From Corallococcus sp. AS-1-6 (GTDB lineage: Bacteria > Myxococcota > Myxococcia > Myxococcales > Myxococcaceae), in contig NZ_JAIQDE010000041.1 in NCBI RefSeq assembly GCF_020037015.1, positions 1-64,000 on the forward strand: a DNA stretch of 64,000 bases. The letters are read 5' to 3'. Shown here one piece after another: positions 61,095 through 64,000 of this stretch. The notes below the pieces were generated by a model. It saw only the letters and a list, made by a program, of their open reading frames with translations, did not search any database and was not told the DNA's origin. The number at the start of each line of letters is the position of its first letter. Within the stretch, counting starts at the first letter, position 1. The position numbers and the translations under genes were made by a program.

Positions 61095-63859
61095 GAGTTC
61101 TCGGTGGGCAGGTACAGGGTGACGCCTATCTCGGGATCGAAGAGGGCGCGACTCCTCGCCATCTTCCCCACGTCGTCCAGCAACTGGTTGACGAAGGCAT
61201 ACCGCTGCACGAAGGCGTTGCTCCGGTTCTTCCAGCCGTGGGAGTCGAAGAGGTACAAGGCCTCGTCCCGCCGCACGACCGCCACCGTATAACCCCCGAG
61301 CACCAGCGCCACTCCCATCCGGGGGGCCCACTTCAGCAGGTTGGACAGCTCGCGCGACAGGGTGGCCAATGAGACGGAGCCCGCGCTGGCCATGAGCAGC
61401 CCGCGCTGCACCACGTCCTCCTCCGGAATCTCCTGCGGGTTGTAGTAGGGCGCCTGGGGCTGCAGGACGAGCGGATCCACCACCCCGCCGCAGGACAGGG
61501 CCAGCGCCTGCATCAGCAGGGTCTCGTCCTCGGTCGCCGTGTTCATCCGCTGGTAGAGCGCCGTGCCCTCCAGCAGCACGTTGTCGATGCCGTCGGCGTC
61601 GAGCCCGTCCGGCTGGGACAGCAGCGCCGCGATCCCCAGCACCGCCATCGCGGAGCAGGCGGTCCGTCCTCCCGGGATCTGGAACTGGTTGACGCTTCCC
61701 TGGGTGCAACCGGGCAGCACCTCGGGCGGCGACCCCTGGGCGCGCCGCTGCTCCAGGTACTCCCCCAGCAACTTGAGGATGTCCTCCTCCAGCTCCCCGC
61801 TCTCCTTCCCATGGCCCTTGGGGCTCGACGACTTCGGCAGGACGCCCAGCTTCACCTGCGAGTACGACTCCGACTCCGGGATGAGGTCGAAGCTCCGCGC
61901 GCGGACGGAGAGCTGCTGGAGCGCGCGGTAGGCGTTGCGGAACACCACCGCGAGTTCATCCAGGGGATTGGTGCTCAGCCAGACGGTGGAGGGGTCCACC
62001 TGGGCGCAGAGGCCGAAGAAGTCGCTCAGGTGCTGCTGCGTCACGTGCTGGGAGTTCTGCTTCCAGGCCGCGTATGCCTGCGCGTCACGGGGGTAGGGCA
62101 CCCCCCGGATGGCGATGGCCGCCGGGGAGTGGAGCGCCTTGATCGCCAGGACGCACAGCCGCTGCGTCAGCCGCTGGACGTCCTCCGGCAGCCGCTTCAG
62201 CAGCGAGACCAGTTGGGGGAGGGAGACCTCCAGGGCGTCCACCGCCTGCTTGTGCAGCTCCCACAACTGCAACTGGGCCTGGGACTGGCGCGAGCCCAGG
62301 GACTCGGAGAGGAGCTGCTGGTTCTGGGTCCACTTCAAGGACAGCGGCGCGGTGCAGAAGATGCCCCCGGTGGGCGCGTGGTCGCTCGTGCGGGACCAGA
62401 AGTTCAGCGCCTGGTGGTTCGGGTCCACCGGGAGCAGCCCCTTGAAGGGGGAGAAGATGCCGGTGTGGTGGAGCGCGAAGGCCCGGCTGATGACGAAGAA
62501 GTCGGCCCGCTTGTTGAGCTTGAAGCTCTTGCCCACCTGCGCCCAGTCCTTGATGTACCCCTGCTGCTCGAGCTGCGCCTTGTTGTTCTTCGAGTTCACG
62601 CTGCGCCCGGTCTGGGTGGACTGGTTCGTGGCGGAGAGGGAGACCGCCAGGGTGAGCTCCAGCGCCGCGGCCCGCTCGTGGAAGAGGTCGTCCCACTTGC
62701 GGTTCTTCGTGTCCGAGTTCACCCCCACCGAGGCTTCGGGGTCGATGTAGTAGTCGCCCGCGATGATCCACGGCTGGTCGTTGTTCTCGGAGACGTGCTC
62801 GAAGAAGCCGGACACCTGTTCGTACTCGCCCAGCCGGCCCAGCCCCTTTCCCGCGGGCGAGGTGTGGACCACGCCGATGTGCACGTCGCGCCCGCCGACG
62901 CGCACGTCGTGGACCACGACCGGACGCCATGAGATGTAGCGCTCGTTGAGCTGCTCGTACTGCTCCTTGCGCTGTGCCAGGAGCTGGGGGAACTGCGTGC
63001 TCCAGCCCTTGGGCGCCTTGGTGCGGTTGACCGGCTTGGCCCAGTGGATGGGTTCATTCGCGCGCTTGCTGGTGCTCTGCCGCACCACGTCGGCATCACT
63101 GAAGGCGCGCCAGCCGGTATGGGCGCAGGTGCTCTTCCTGTAGATGATGGGGTACCACTCACACTGGCTCTTCCCCAGGCTCCAGTCCTCCGTCACCTGC
63201 TCCTCGGCCTCGAGGTCCTCTTCCTCCTCTTCGTCGTCGGACTCCGCCTCGGTGACCTTCTGGCCCTTGTACTTGGGGTAGACCGCCTGCATCTGCGGCC
63301 CCATCTCCAGGGCGAGCCCGTGTCCCTCGAAGTCGATCTCCAGCAGCAGGGGGAGCGCCTTCTTGTTGATTTCCTGCAGCACGAGCACGTCCAGCCAGGG
63401 GTTTTGCAGGAAGAGGCGCAGGAGCAGGCCCTTCTTGTCCTGCTCCGTCTTCTCGCTGAAGTGGTTGATGTTGAAGGTGCCCACGCCCAGGTCGAGCGCG
63501 GCCTCCTCCTTCTCTTCGACCACCATCTTGAGCTCGAGGGTCGGCGGCGGCCGCCGGGGGCTCCGGCTCCCCGACAGGGGCTGTCTGCGCTTCTGGGGCG
63601 TGCGCAGGGTGTTGGGCAGTGGGACCTTGAACTTCTCGAGCTTCTTGCGGGCCTCGCCGGAGCGGGCGGACACCGTGACGCCCGAGCGCCGGAAGACCGC
63701 GCCGCCGCCGAGGGTGTAGGTCCCGGACATGCGGGGCGGCTTCCCCTTCGAGGAGATCCGGACGACCGGCTTCATGGAACCCATGGCCATGCAGCCCCGG
63801 CACATCTGGGGTTGGAGCATGAACGAGCCATAGAAGCCGCAGATGGTGCAGTAGTACAT
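61091..63859 (-). CDS. Zinc-ribbon / EEP-nuclease / papain-fold (deubiquitinase-like) fusion protein
   Basis: A 922-aa protein. An N-terminal CxxC...CxxC ribbon (C4, C7, C20, C23) is followed by an endonuclease/exonuclease/phosphatase domain of about 370 residues. Candidate catalytic residues are N130/N132 (GTFNINHF), E163 (LVLQEIN), H332, D369 (IIAGDYYID), D453 and D493/H494 (SDHAP). An acidic loop (residues 206-221) interrupts the fold. The C-terminal ~200 residues hold Q725, C735 (GRTACSAMA) and D872-S-H874 (LFDSHGW), the pattern of papain-fold cysteine proteases of the viral tegument deubiquitinase kind. The start at 63859 is chosen because the zinc ribbon begins at once and GGGGGG precedes it. 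No signal peptide. Confidence 0.75.
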   Translation of the reverse strand: MYYCTICGFYGSFMLQPQMCRGCMAMGSMKPVVRISSKGKPPRMSGTYTLGGGAVFRRSGVTVSARSGEARKKLEKFKVPLPNTLRTPQKRRQPLSGSRSPRRPPPTLELKMVVEEKEEAALDLGVGTFNINHFSEKTEQDKKGLLLRLFLQNPWLDVLVLQEINKKALPLLLEIDFEGHGLALEMGPQMQAVYPKYKGQKVTEAESDDEEEEEDLEAEEQVTEDWSLGKSQCEWYPIIYRKSTCAHTGWRAFSDADVVRQSTSKRANEPIHWAKPVNRTKAPKGWSTQFPQLLAQRKEQYEQLNERYISWRPVVVHDVRVGGRDVHIGVVHTSPAGKGLGRLGEYEQVSGFFEHVSENNDQPWIIAGDYYIDPEASVGVNSDTKNRKWDDLFHERAAALELTLAVSLSATNQSTQTGRSVNSKNNKAQLEQQGYIKDWAQVGKSFKLNKRADFFVISRAFALHHTGIFSPFKGLLPVDPNHQALNFWSRTSDHAPTGGIFCTAPLSLKWTQNQQLLSESLGSRQSQAQLQLWELHKQAVDALEVSLPQLVSLLKRLPEDVQRLTQRLCVLAIKALHSPAAIAIRGVPYPRDAQAYAAWKQNSQHVTQQHLSDFFGLCAQVDPSTVWLSTNPLDELAVVFRNAYRALQQLSVRARSFDLIPESESYSQVKLGVLPKSSSPKGHGKESGELEEDILKLLGEYLEQRRAQGSPPEVLPGCTQGSVNQFQIPGGRTACSAMAVLGIAALLSQPDGLDADGIDNVLLEGTALYQRMNTATEDETLLMQALALSCGGVVDPLVLQPQAPYYNPQEIPEEDVVQRGLLMASAGSVSLATLSRELSNLLKWAPRMGVALVLGGYTVAVVRRDEALYLFDSHGWKNRSNAFVQRYAFVNQLLDDVGKMARSRALFDPEIGVTLYLPTENS

Positions 63860-63947
63860 GCCTGCCCCCCGTGGGGGCTGCTGGATGGCCCCCTGAGCAT
63901 GTCCACCATAACGCTCATTTCGGGCCGGGCGTGTTACGAGCCCAGGC

Positions 63948-64000
63948 ATGGCGAAAACCCTTCCCGAGCGCCCGCGCGCGGTCCTCGTTGGCGTGCAGCT
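63948..64000 (+). CDS. hflX: Start of a probable HflX GTPase (partial, runs off the end)
   Basis: Only 18 codons are present (MAKTLPERPRAVLVGVQL). The RAVLVGVQL stretch resembles the first strand of HflX ribosome-associated GTPases. It is transcribed divergently from the EEP/papain-fold gene. With so little sequence the call is provisional. Confidence 0.5.
   Translation, partial: MAKTLPERPRAVLVGVQ

Noticed and set aside
1..64000. CRISPR arrays, insertion sequences, prophage and tRNA genes
   Set aside because: No regularly spaced repeats, transposase or integrase motifs, phage structural genes or cloverleaf sequences were seen.

Overview
The window looks like a chromosomal segment of a myxobacterium (Myxococcus/Corallococcus type). 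It is very GC-rich, dense, and full of ATGA/GTGA gene overlaps. It carries a retron reverse transcriptase of the long myxobacterial (Mx162/Sa163-like) form, many lipoproteins, histidine kinases, and very large repeat proteins. This assignment is inferred from gene content; no 16S sequence is present. The first ~20 bases read as the 3' end of a 5S rRNA, followed by a strong terminator, so the window starts at the end of an rRNA operon.

Layout. 0.1-8.8 kb: a membrane protein, a small membrane-anchored protein coupled to apolipoprotein N-acyltransferase (lnt), a TetR / Bcr-type MFS / methyltransferase operon with a visible operator, a GMC oxidoreductase, and an alpha/beta hydrolase. 8.8-21.8 kb: a leftward unit comprising an all-helical 909-aa protein, a 2177-aa WD40+HEAT protein, a winged-helix SWIM zinc-finger protein, a retron msr-msd RNA with clear a1/a2 repeats and a long msd hairpin, and the retron reverse transcriptase. 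21.9-30.1 kb: a 1121-aa protein of carboxypeptidase-regulatory-like repeats, a 396-bp gene-free stretch with opposing terminators and direct repeats, and a yhaN/yhaO (SbcC/SbcD-like) pair. 30.3-35.8 kb: a lipoprotein with tandem repeats, a methyltransferase/histidine-kinase pair, a ferritin-like diiron protein, an RHH-GNAT toxin-antitoxin pair, and a degenerate DNA-methylase-like protein.

36-51.8 kb: an alpha/beta hydrolase, a SpoIIAA-like protein, a Tat-exported molybdopterin oxidoreductase with its cytochrome b, a beta-helix lipoprotein, a MecA-like penicillin-binding lipoprotein, a type III P-type (Mg) ATPase, a serine beta-lactamase-like hydrolase with TPRs, a GST, a GAF histidine kinase, and an M23-type peptidase with seven C-terminal repeats. 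51.9-56.7 kb: an ECF sigma factor, a likely anti-sigma factor, a secreted protein and a TPR-CHAT caspase-fold protease. 56.7-64 kb: an MlaF-like ATPase with two altered catalytic positions, a ferritin-like lipoprotein, a HipBA module behind a perfect 14-bp inverted repeat, and a two-gene unit coding for a zinc-ribbon / EEP-nuclease / papain-fold protein and a CPBP membrane protease. The start of a probable hflX runs off the right end.

Three groups stand out. One is the retron with its SWIM and HEAT/WD40 partners, which looks like a multi-protein retron (probably defence) system. The second is the EEP-nuclease/deubiquitinase-like fusion with its CPBP partner. The third is the sigma/anti-sigma/CHAT operon. 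Functions of all three are inferred from domains and neighbourhood only.
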